Shown here: positions 40,537-49,000 of the stretch, in pieces
How the letters are laid out: each line of letters starts with the position of its first letter
How positions within the stretch are numbered: position 1 is the first letter of the stretch
NCBI RefSeq assembly: GCF_046764005.1
Contig: NZ_JBKOFW010000008.1
Location: 1 to 64,000 of the forward strand
Length of the DNA: 64,000 bases
DNA from: Oryzobacter faecalis
GTDB taxonomy: Bacteria > Actinomycetota > Actinomycetes > Actinomycetales > Dermatophilaceae
Reading direction: 5' to 3'
Made by a program: the position numbers and the translations under genes
Notes under the pieces: model-generated
Databases searched by the model: none
Told to the model about the DNA's origin: nothing
What the model saw: the letters and a program-made list of their open reading frames with translations, nothing else

Positions 40537-41274
40537 ATGGCGACCACGGACCGGGCCGGGAGGCGCGCGGCCTCCCCCGCTGCCGACCGGCACGGCGAGG
40601 TCCTCGACGTGCTCGGGGCCGAGATCGTGTCCGGCGCCGTCCCGGAGGGGTCGGTGCTGCGGATCGACCGCCTCGACGAACGGTTCGGGGTGTCGCGCTC
40701 GGTGGTCCGCGAGGCCGTGCGGGTCCTGTCGTCGATGGGTCTGGTCGAGACGCGGCGCCGGGTGGGCGTCCTCGTGCGTCCGCGCGCGCAGTGGCACGTG
40801 TTCGACCCGCGGATCATCCGGTGGCGGCTGGACTCCCCCGGACGCGAGGAGCAGCTGCTCTCCCTCGGCGAGCTGCGGCAGGGCTTCGAGCCGGTGGCCG
40901 CCGGGCTCGCCGCGGGGCGCGCGACGCGTGAGCAGTGCGCCCGGATGGCCGCGGCGGTCATGGAGATGCAGGTCCACGCCAAGGCCCGGGACCTCGAGGC
41001 CTACCTCGAGGCGGACCAGGACTTCCACGCGACGATGCTCGAGGCGTCGGGCAACGAGATGCTCGCGGCGCTGGCCGGCGTCGTGGGCGAGGTGCTCGCG
41101 GGACGGACCCACCACGACCTCATGCCCTCACGGCCGAACCCGGAGGCGATCCGCCTGCACTCCGAGGTCGCCCAGGCCATCGGCGCGGGCGACGCCGCGG
41201 CGGCCACGGCCGCGATGGCGGCGATCATCGACGAGGCGAGCGCAGCCGTGCGCGAGGCTGGCTCGGGCAGCTGA
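40537..41274 (+). CDS. FadR/GntR-family regulator of gluconate genes
   Basis: The 245-residue protein has a winged helix-turn-helix (IDRLDERFGVSRSVVREAVR, then VLSSMGLVETRRRVGVLV) and an all-helical FCD ligand domain (about 105-235) with metal-ligand-type residues in DQDFHATML and LHSEVAQAI. It diverges from gntK across a 156-base spacer that holds two palindromes. Gluconate or 6-phosphogluconate is the probable ligand. That it controls gntK-gntP is inferred from position. Confidence 0.9.
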   Translation: MATTDRAGRRAASPAADRHGEVLDVLGAEIVSGAVPEGSVLRIDRLDERFGVSRSVVREAVRVLSSMGLVETRRRVGVLVRPRAQWHVFDPRIIRWRLDSPGREEQLLSLGELRQGFEPVAAGLAAGRATREQCARMAAAVMEMQVHAKARDLEAYLEADQDFHATMLEASGNEMLAALAGVVGEVLAGRTHHDLMPSRPNPEAIRLHSEVAQAIGAGDAAAATAAMAAIIDEASAAVREAGSGS

Positions 41275-41316
41275 ACCTCGGACTTCCGCAGCGCCCTTCG
41301 CCTCCTCGGGGTCGGC

Positions 41317-41793
41317 TCAGGGGATGACGAGGTCGGCGCGGGCCTCGGAGCGCACCGAGATCGTGACGCTGACGCCGAGAGCGCGCAGCACCCCTCCGAC
41401 GAGCGGCAGGCGAGCCTCGCCGGTGAGCCCGACGACGGCCGTGGCCCCGTCGGGCGTGCCCGTCTCCGGGCCCAGCCGCCATGCGGTCACACCGCCGGGA
41501 CGCGGGCGGCTGCCGACGTACTCGGCCGCCCGCTCCCGGACCGAGTCGTTGCTGAGCGGGACCGACTGCCCGACCCCCTCGCGGTACGCGGAGGCGTCGA
41601 GCGCGTTCGCCGCGGTGAGCGCCGCCCCGTCGGCGACGTCGAGCAGCCGCATCCGCGCGAGGTGGGCCGACGTGATGGCGATCGTCCCGGCGACGAGCAC
41701 GGCCGCAACCATCGTCAGCCCCAGGATGAGGACGCTGATCGACCCCCGCTCGTCCGGCGCTCCTTCCACGGGTCGACGGTCGGCCGCCCTCAC
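41317..41793 (-). CDS. TadE/TadG-like pilus-assembly protein, last gene of the Tad locus
   Basis: The 158-residue protein has a short N-terminal leader (DERGSISVLILGLTMVAAVL), one transmembrane helix and an extracytoplasmic domain. The helix layout matches the actinobacterial TadG-like (Rv3654c-type) family. There is no Glu at the +5 position after the Gly of the leader. Its ATG overlaps the stop of the upstream TadE gene (ATGA). Confidence 0.82.
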   Translation of the reverse strand: MRAADRRPVEGAPDERGSISVLILGLTMVAAVLVAGTIAITSAHLARMRLLDVADGAALTAANALDASAYREGVGQSVPLSNDSVRERAAEYVGSRPRPGGVTAWRLGPETGTPDGATAVVGLTGEARLPLVGGVLRALGVSVTISVRSEARADLVIP

Positions 41794-42239
41794 GGGGCAC
41801 CCCTGAACCGGTCGACCGTCGAGAGGTGGCTCGCGGACACGGGGATGGACAGCGGGACGACGTCACGGACGAAGGAGGGCACCAGCGGCAGGGGGACCCG
41901 GACGGTGGCCGTCGTCTCGACCAGGCCGTCAGGGCGCAGGCAGGGCGACCCGTCGCAGACGAGGTCCAGCGCTCCGACGTCCTCGAACGCGTGGTCGAGG
42001 AAGGCGACCCGGGCGGCCGCCTCGGCGCGGGTGGGCGCCCTCTCCGCGGACTCGCTCGTGACGAAGGCCCGTCCCGCCTCTCGTGCGGCGTGGCTGACGG
42101 CGTACGACCCCGCCTGGAGCCGCGCCATCGTCATCACGAGGTAGACGAGCGGGACGAGCATGAGGACGCCGAGGACGACGAACTCGACGAGGGCGCTTCC
42201 GGACTCGTCGCGGGTCAGGCGGTCCGGGCGGCCGGTCAC
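41790..42239 (-). CDS. TadE-like pseudopilin
   Basis: GTG 42239 overlaps the previous stop (GTGA) and gives 149 residues. The leader DESGSALVEFVVLGVLML fits a type IV prepilin-like cleavage site, with G followed by SALVE and Glu at +5. A single hydrophobic helix precedes an extracytoplasmic domain with one Cys pair (LVCDGSPCLR). TadE-like proteins are minor pseudopilins needed for Flp pilus assembly. Confidence 0.85.
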   Translation of the reverse strand: MTGRPDRLTRDESGSALVEFVVLGVLMLVPLVYLVMTMARLQAGSYAVSHAAREAGRAFVTSESAERAPTRAEAAARVAFLDHAFEDVGALDLVCDGSPCLRPDGLVETTATVRVPLPLVPSFVRDVVPLSIPVSASHLSTVDRFRGAP

Positions 42240-42619
42240 TGGGACTCCAGGAAGGCCCGACCGACGACGTCGAGGCTCTCGTCGGGACCGAGGAGCCCGA
42301 TGACCGGGATGGGCGCGACGACCCGGACCTCGAGGACGCGGACCCCGCCGACGAGGGCCTCCCGCGTCGTCACCGACCGCGCGTAGCGGGCCGAGAGCGA
42401 CTCGGTGACGAGCGTCTGGGTGCGTGAGACCGCCTGTCCCGGAAGGGCATCGGCCCGGGCCCCGAGGCGGGCGCCCTCGGACGCGCACGAGATCAGGGTG
42501 TTGCGTGCGTGCAGGGCGAGCCCGAGCTGGACGACCATGAGGAACAGCACGAGGACGAGGACCGACACCATCGCGAAGTCCGCGATGGCCGCCCCCCGCT
42601 CGTCGCGCCGGCCCGACAC
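42236..42619 (-). CDS. TadE-like pseudopilin
   Basis: The 127-residue protein has the leader DERGAAIADFAMVSVLVLVL, with Asp at the +5 position, a single hydrophobic helix and a small extracytoplasmic domain. It follows the Flp-like gene after seven bases and overlaps the next TadE gene. A role as a minor pilin or assembly factor is inferred from the family. Confidence 0.83.
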   Translation of the reverse strand: MSGRRDERGAAIADFAMVSVLVLVLFLMVVQLGLALHARNTLISCASEGARLGARADALPGQAVSRTQTLVTESLSARYARSVTTREALVGGVRVLEVRVVAPIPVIGLLGPDESLDVVGRAFLESQ

Positions 42620-42626
42620 GCGGGCC

Positions 42627-42830
42627 TCAGTTGCGCACGGAGGCGAGTGCCTCGCGGAACAGCGCCACCAGCTGGTCCTGGGCGACCACCCACAGGACGG
42701 ACACCAGGCCCGCGGTCATCAGGGTGATGAGCACCCAGCCGGGAACGTCCCCGCGTTCCCGGCGCCGTCCTCCCTCGCCGGTGAGGCGGAGGACGGCGGC
42801 ATGGAGCCTGAGCGCGAGTCGGGTGGTCAT
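42627..42830 (-). CDS. Flp-pilin-like small membrane protein
   Basis: The 67-residue protein has a basic N-terminus (RLTGEGGRRRERG), one hydrophobic helix (WVLITLMTAGLVSVLWVVA) and a short tail. Size and position, between tadC and the tadE genes, are those of the major Flp pilin. The cleavage Gly would be in RERGDVPGW, but Glu at +5 is missing. It may be the pilin or a related structural subunit. Confidence 0.65.
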   Translation of the reverse strand: MTTRLALRLHAAVLRLTGEGGRRRERGDVPGWVLITLMTAGLVSVLWVVAQDQLVALFREALASVRN

Positions 42831-42852
42831 CGGTCGGTCCTTTCCTGCGATG

Positions 42853-43785
42853 TCAGAGCGTGAAGCGGAAGAAGGTGAAACCGGGGAAGACGGCGAAGAG
42901 GATCGTCACGGGGAGGATGAGGAACACGACCGGGACCATCATCGCGATCTCCTTCCTGCCCCCCGCCTCCATGAGGGCCCGGCGCCCCTCCTCGCGGACG
43001 TCCTGCGCCTGGGCCCGGAGCACGTCGGCCAGGGGCGTGCCGCGCTCGACGGCGATGACGACCCCGTCGACGAAGCGCCGCAGGCTCGGCAGGCCGGTGC
43101 GGTCGGCGAGGCCGGAGAGAGCGGTGGGGAGGTTGGCACCGGCGCGCGCGTCGGCGAGGCACCGGCGCAGCTCTCCAGCGAGCTCGCCCCTCGACAGCCG
43201 GCAGACCCGGTCGAGGGCGCCGACGGCTCCCTCCCCCGCACCGACGGCGAGAGCGAGCAGCTCGGCGATGGTGGGGAACTCGATGAGCATGCGCGCCTCC
43301 CGGCGAGCCGCGCGGCGGGACAGGAGGTAGTCGGCGCCGGTGACCCCCAGCCCCGCGCCGACGACCGTGAGGACGACGACCGGGAACGGCCCCGCTCCCC
43401 GGAGGACCACCGACGCCGTCCCGACGGCGGCCCCGGCGACCGCGCCGACGACGCCCCACACGACCTGCTCGGCGCGGAAGCGGTCGACGTCCGCGGGGAG
43501 CCCGGCGCGCAGCTGCCGGCGGCGGACCGAGTCGGCTCCACCGAGGACCCTCTCGACCACGGCCCCGAGGTCGCGCAGCACCGGCCCGGCGAGGAGCCCG
43601 ATCGCCCCACCGACCGGGCGGTCGTCCTCGAGGAGCCGGGACGGGCGCGGGGTGTCGCGCAGGTAGGGCAGGACCCGACCGGCCAGGCGCTGGCGCCGGT
43701 GGCGCGGCAGGCCGGCCCAGGCGAGCGCGAGCCCCAGACCGAGGACGAAGCCGAGGATCGCCCCCTGACGGGCGAGCGAGGTCAT
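42853..43785 (-). CDS. tadC: TadC, type II/IV secretion F-family inner-membrane protein
   Basis: The 310-residue protein has an N-terminal membrane helix, a pair of helices near 105-150 and C-terminal hydrophobic helices ending FPGFTFFRF. The GspF-like helical domain is marked by FPTIAELLALAVGAGEGAV and ERGTPLADVLRAQAQDVREE. It forms the platform with TadB that the TadA ATPase drives. Its ATG overlaps the tadB stop (ATGA). Confidence 0.9.
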   Translation of the reverse strand: MTSLARQGAILGFVLGLGLALAWAGLPRHRRQRLAGRVLPYLRDTPRPSRLLEDDRPVGGAIGLLAGPVLRDLGAVVERVLGGADSVRRRQLRAGLPADVDRFRAEQVVWGVVGAVAGAAVGTASVVLRGAGPFPVVVLTVVGAGLGVTGADYLLSRRAARREARMLIEFPTIAELLALAVGAGEGAVGALDRVCRLSRGELAGELRRCLADARAGANLPTALSGLADRTGLPSLRRFVDGVVIAVERGTPLADVLRAQAQDVREEGRRALMEAGGRKEIAMMVPVVFLILPVTILFAVFPGFTFFRFTL

Positions 43786-44651
43786 CGCAGGACCCGTTCG
43801 TCCTCGGGCAGCCGCCCGATCCGCACCATGGCCCAGTACGCCGCGGCGGTCACGGCGGCACCCGCCGCGAGGACGACGACGCCCGGTCCCGTCGAGTACG
43901 CCCTGACCGACTCGGGGTTCGTCGAGAGCATGGCAAGGACGACCCAGGGGGCCGCGACCGCCAGCCGCGCCGCGTTGACCGTCCACGACTGCCGGGTCTC
44001 GAGCTCGGCTCGCGTGCGGGCGTCCTCGCGGAGGAAGCCGGACAGGGTCCGCAGGAGGTGGCCGAGGTCGGTGCCGCCGACCTCGCGGGCGATCCGCAGG
44101 CTCTCGACGAGGCGGTCGCCCACCGGGTCGCTGAGGCGTTCCTTCAGCCGGTCGAGCGAGTCGTGGAAGCGCCCCGTGAGCCGGTAGTCGTCGGCGAAGG
44201 CGACGAAGGGTTCGCGCAGCTCCTCCGGACCGCGGAGGCCGAGCTGCGCGAGGGCCTCCGGGAGGGCCATGCCGGCACGGACCCCGGACGTGATGTTGTC
44301 GACCGCGTCGGGCCAGAGGTCACGCAGGAGCGCCCGTCGCCGTCTGGCCCGACGTCGGACGAGCGCGACCGGCAGCGCGCCGGCCATCAGCGCGAAGCAC
44401 GCCGCGATCGGGAGGACCCCGACCGTCGCCTGGACGACCGCCAGGACGAGCAGCACGGACACGACGCAGAGGACGAGCAGGGAGCGCACCGACAGCCCCG
44501 CGAACCCGGCCTGGACCAGCTCGTCCCTGAGGCGGTCGACCGGCCCGGCCCGGCGCGCCGGGTCCTGCGCCGCCGGCGTGGGGACCCAGCAGCTCCACCA
44601 CAGGAGGAACAGGCCGGTGCCGAGGGTGAGCCCCAGACCGACGCCCGTCAC
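43782..44651 (-). CDS. tadB: TadB, type II/IV secretion F-family inner-membrane protein
   Basis: The 289-residue protein has a membrane helix at 5-20, a pair of helices around 57-95, a GspF-type cytoplasmic domain (LLRDLWPDAVDNITSGVRAG, REVGGTDLGHLLRTLSGFL) and C-terminal helices. It is the partner of TadC in the pilus platform. The start overlaps the tadA stop by four bases. Confidence 0.92.
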   Translation of the reverse strand: MTGVGLGLTLGTGLFLLWWSCWVPTPAAQDPARRAGPVDRLRDELVQAGFAGLSVRSLLVLCVVSVLLVLAVVQATVGVLPIAACFALMAGALPVALVRRRARRRRALLRDLWPDAVDNITSGVRAGMALPEALAQLGLRGPEELREPFVAFADDYRLTGRFHDSLDRLKERLSDPVGDRLVESLRIAREVGGTDLGHLLRTLSGFLREDARTRAELETRQSWTVNAARLAVAAPWVVLAMLSTNPESVRAYSTGPGVVVLAAGAAVTAAAYWAMVRIGRLPEDERVLR

Positions 44652-45880
44652 GGCCCGCCCCCGTGGGCGAGGAGCGCCGACAGGTCGAAACCGGCTCGCA
44701 CGAAGCGATCCTCGTGCGGGGGGAACCCGTCGGCACGCCGCAGCTCCCCCTCACGACGGACGAAGAGGTCGGCGATCTCGACGACGTCACCCTCGACCCG
44801 GCCGGGCACGGCGGCGATCTCGCGGACCACCCGCCGTCCGTCGCGTTCGAGGGAGGCGTGCACGACGAGGTCGATCGACGCCGCCACGGTCGGGACCACG
44901 AAGCGAGCCGACACGTTCTCACCCGCGAGCAGCGGCAGCGTGCACATCTTCGTCACGGCCTCGCGCGCACTGTTCGCGTGGATGGTGCACATCCCGGGCA
45001 GCCCGGAGTTCAGCGCGATGAGGAGGTCGAGGCTCTCGGCCTGGCGGACCTCGCCCACGATGATCCGGCTGGGGCGCATCCGCAGCGCCTCCTTGACGAG
45101 GCGGCGGAGCGGAACCTCACCGGTGCCCTCGAGCGACGGCTGGCGGCACTGCAGCGAGGCGACGTCGCGGTGCGGGATGCGCAGCTCGAAGACCTCCTCG
45201 CAGGTGACGATCCGCTCGCGGGGCGGTACCGATGCCGCGAGGCAATTGAGGAGGGTCGTCTTGCCCGCCTGGGTCCCTCCGGCCACGAGGACGTTCAGCC
45301 CTGCCGCGACGGCCGCCTCGAGGAAGCGGCCGGCCTGGCGGGTCAGGGTGCCGAGCCGGACGAGGTCGTCCATCGAGTCGGCACGCACGACGAACTTGCG
45401 GACGTTGACGTACCAGTGCTCGCGGGTGATGTCGGGGATGACGACGTGGAGGCGGCTGCCGTCGGGGAGGACGGCGTCGACGAACGGTGAGCTGAGGTCG
45501 ACGCGACGACCCGACGACTTGAGCATGCGCTCGACGAGGTCGCGGACCTCGTCGTGGCTGAGCAGGGTGTTGGTGAGCTCGGCCACCCCGTTGCGGGCGA
45601 CGAAGACACGGCTCGGCTCGTTGACCCAGATCTCCTCGATCGTCGGGTCGTCGAGGTACTGCTGCAGGGGCCCGAACCCGGCGACGGTGTCCCACACCGC
45701 GCGCGAGGCGGCATCGAGGTCGGACAGGACAGGCAGCCCGCCGTGCATCGAGCGCTCGTCGTAGTCGGTGACGGCGTCGCGGACGAGGGCGCGCACGGCC
45801 CCCTCGTCGCGTGCCGGGTCCAGCCCCGAGCGGCGGATGAGCTCGCGCACCTCCCCCTCCAGCGTGCGGACGGCGTCCAC
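44648..45880 (-). CDS. tadA: TadA/CpaF-type secretion ATPase
   Basis: This 410-residue ATPase powers Flp pilus assembly. It has an N-terminal helical domain, Walker A GGTQAGKTT (201-209), a catalytic Walker B region RIIVGEVRQAES (272-283), and the His-box MCTIHANSAREA. It is the first gene of the tadA-tadB-tadC-flp-tadE-tadE-tadG set, whose genes mostly overlap. No prepilin peptidase, TadZ/CpaE-type ATPase or RcpA secretin is in the window, as expected for the secretin in a Gram-positive cell. Confidence 0.95.
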   Translation of the reverse strand: MDAVRTLEGEVRELIRRSGLDPARDEGAVRALVRDAVTDYDERSMHGGLPVLSDLDAASRAVWDTVAGFGPLQQYLDDPTIEEIWVNEPSRVFVARNGVAELTNTLLSHDEVRDLVERMLKSSGRRVDLSSPFVDAVLPDGSRLHVVIPDITREHWYVNVRKFVVRADSMDDLVRLGTLTRQAGRFLEAAVAAGLNVLVAGGTQAGKTTLLNCLAASVPPRERIVTCEEVFELRIPHRDVASLQCRQPSLEGTGEVPLRRLVKEALRMRPSRIIVGEVRQAESLDLLIALNSGLPGMCTIHANSAREAVTKMCTLPLLAGENVSARFVVPTVAASIDLVVHASLERDGRRVVREIAAVPGRVEGDVVEIADLFVRREGELRRADGFPPHEDRFVRAGFDLSALLAHGGGP

Positions 45881-45978
45881 GAATGCCTCCTCCCCGACGA
45901 CCGTGGCCCCCTGCCGCAGTCGCTCTGGTGCCCAGCGAACCGCAGCTCGCCGCGGCGCGCACGTCGAGCCACGGCACC

Positions 45979-46048
45979 TGTGGACAACCGGCGACCACTG
46001 GGTCGGGTGTGGATGACGAGGCGGTGTGCACGCCGCCCCTGTGGAAAA
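45979..46048. promoter_or_regulatory. Three DnaA-box-like motifs between tadA and the FHA-FtsK gene
   Basis: TGTGGACAA (45979-45987) is an exact match to the TTGTCCACA DnaA box. TGTGGATGA (46008-46016) and TGTGGAAAA (46040-46048) differ from the box consensus at one position each. All three lie in the 209-base spacer between two divergent genes. Replication-linked control by DnaA is possible; there is no dnaA, dnaN or origin-like AT-rich stretch here. Confidence 0.4.
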
Positions 46049-46089
46049 CCGCGCGGTGGTGTCGCAGGACCTCCCTACGGTGTCGGTCC

Positions 46090-49000
46090 ATGGAGCTCAC
46101 CCTCACCGTCCACGTGCCGCGACGCCGGGCCCTGCCGGTCGACGTCGTCGTGCGCTGGGCGGGTGCGCAGACCGCGGCCGCGCTCGGTACCGCCCTGGGC
46201 GAGCACCTCGGTCACCCCGTGCCGACCCTGCTCTCGGGCGGGCGGGCCGTGCCGCCGGACGCGCTGGTCGGACATCCACCGCTCCTCCACGGCTCGTCGG
46301 TCGTGGTCGGGGCCGCCGGCGCGTCCTCGGTCGCACCCCCGGGGGCACGGCCCGACGGTCCGGTGCTCGAGCTCGTCGCGGTCGGCGGGCCGGATGCCGG
46401 CCGGTCGCGCGAGCTCGTCCCACCCGGTCTCGTCGTGGGCCGGTCCGTGCCGCACGGCTTCTCCCTCGACGACGACGCCCTCAGCCGCCGACACGCAGAG
46501 GTGCGGGTCGACGCATCCGGCGTCGTCGTGGCCGATGCCGGCTCGACGAACGGCGTGCTCGTCGACGGGCGACCCCTCGTCGAGCCGAGCCCCGTCGACT
46601 CCGGGTCGACCCTCGTCCTCGGCGCATCCACCCTGCGCCTCCGGCGGCGACCCGGCGCCGGTCTGCCGACGACGGTCACGGGCGACGGTCGCCTCGTCCT
46701 CCGGCCGGTCGCCGGCCGGGCGGAGGACGACTCCGAGGTCGTGGTCGAGGCGCCACGCCCGCCAGGCGAGCGCCACCGTCCGCGCATCCCGTGGCTCGCC
46801 GCGCTCCTCCCGGTCCCCGTCGCCGCGGTGATGGCGGTCGTGTTCGGTCCGCAGCTGCTGGCCTTCGCGCTGCTCGGGCCGGTGCTGATGCTGGGGACCG
46901 CCCTCGGTGACCGGCTCGGCTCCGGTCGCAGCCACCGGCGGGCGGTCGCCGAGCACGTGGTGGCGACGGCCGCGGCACGCGGACGGCTGGACCGGCTCGT
47001 GGCCGAGGAGGTCGTGCGGCTCGACCACGACCGCCCTGATGCGGCGGCCCTGCTGCGGCGTGCCGAGCTGCGCCTGCCGGGGCTGTGGGCCCGCTCCGAC
47101 CTGCGCGTCCGCGTGGGGCACGGGGAGGTGGCGACCCGGGTGGTCTGGACCGACGGGACGACACGCGAACGCGGGCGCGCAGGGCGCGGACCCGTCGTCG
47201 TCGACGTGAGCGGTGGCCTGGCCGTGGTGGGGCCCCCTGAGATGACGCGTGGCGTCCTCGCATCGGTCGTCGGGCAGCTCGCCGTGCAGTGTCCGCCGTC
47301 ACGGCTGCGGCTCGACGTCGCCGACGACGAGGACCCGGCGTGGCGGTGGGTCGCACGCCTGCCGCACGCCGGGCAGCCACCGGTGCCCGGGTCCCGGTGT
47401 ACCGCGAGCGGGGCCGAGGGGCCCTCCGGGGCCCCACCCGGCGTCCACCCGCTCGGCGCCGGGGCCGATGACGAGGTGCGCCGCGTCCTCGTGGTGCCGT
47501 CGCTGGGCCCGGTCGCGACCGACCTGGTGTCCGCAGCAGCCGAGGCGGGCTGGGTCGTCCTCCTCGGGGCGGCGGATGCCGAGCTGGTCGGCGCCGTCGG
47601 GGTCGTCGTCGACGCCCAGCAGGGCACGGTCGGCGACCGCGCCGGACGCCGGCCCCTGGTCGTGGACCGGGTCGGTCCGTGGTGGGCCGAGCGGGTGTCC
47701 AGGGCGCTCGCGCCGCTCGTCGAGGACCGGGCCGATGACGACCGCGCCCTCCCCGGGCGCGTGGCGCTGTCCGCGCCGTTCGACGGGAGCGACCCGGGCC
47801 CGGACCTCGTCGCTGGGCGGTGGAGCCGTTCCGACGGACGCCCCCGGGCGGTCGTCGGTCGCACCGCCGACGGCCCGTTCTCCGTCGACCTCGTCACCGA
47901 CGGGCCGCACGTCCTCGTCGGAGGGACGACCGGCTCCGGGAAGTCCGAGTTCCTCCGCACCCTCGTGGTGTCGCTCGCCGCGACCCTTCCGCCCGAGGAC
48001 CTCGCGCTGGTCCTCGTCGACTTCAAGGGCGGAGCCGCGTTCGGCGCGTGCGCGGACCTGCCCCACGTCGTCGGGCTCGTCACCGACCTCGACGCACTCC
48101 TCGTCGAGCGGGCCCTGTCCTCCCTCGATGCCGAGCTCCGCCGCCGCGAGCGCCTCTTCGCCGTCGTGGGGGCCGCCGACCTCGAGGCCTACCGTCGGGC
48201 GTCCGGCCGACCCGAACCCCTGCCCCGGCTCGTCGTGGTCGTCGACGAGCTCAAGGCCCTCGTCGACGAGGTCCCTCGCTTCGTCGACGGGCTGGTCCGA
48301 CTCGCGGCCCTCGGGCGGTCCCTCGGCATCCACCTCGTCCTCGCTACGCAGCGACCCTCCGGCGCGCTGTCGCCGGCGGTGCAGGCGAACGTCAACCTGC
48401 GCATCGCCTTCCGTGTCCGCGACCGTTCCGACTCGGTCGACGTCGTCGAGGACCCAGCCGCTGCGGCGATCCATCCGGGGGTGCCGGGGCGGGCGGTTGC
48501 CCGCGGGGGCGACGGAATCCTCGTCGCGTTCCAGGCCGCTCTCGTGGCCGACCCCGGTCAGGAGGTGCTCCCGTCCCTGCGAGTCGTCCCGAGCGGGGGC
48601 TGCCCCGGCACCGTCGACGTCGAGGTACCGCGGACCACGGAGGGGTCCCGGGACGCAGCCCTCGACCGCCTCGTCGCTGCCCTCGACGAGGCGGCGCGGG
48701 CGACGGGCCGGCCTCGTCCCCGCAGCCCGTGGCTCGCACCACTACCCGACGTCTTCGACCCCCATGACCCCGATGCCCCGTCCGGTGCCGACGGATGCCC
48801 GCCGGTCCGCGCCGGGCTCGTCGACGAGCCGGACCGGCAGCGGACGACGTCCCTCGGCCCGGAGGACGGCTCCGTGACCTGGCTCCTGTCCGGCGGCCCG
48901 GGGAGCGGACGAACCACCGCCACCCGGGCACTCGCCCTCGCCGCCGCCTCCCGTGCCGCGCCGGCCGACCTCCACCTCCACGTCATCGCGGCCGGCGGCG

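Noticed and set aside
45979..46048. Chromosomal replication origin
   Set aside because: DnaA-like boxes are only three, and there is no dnaA, dnaN, gyrB or AT-rich unwinding stretch nearby.
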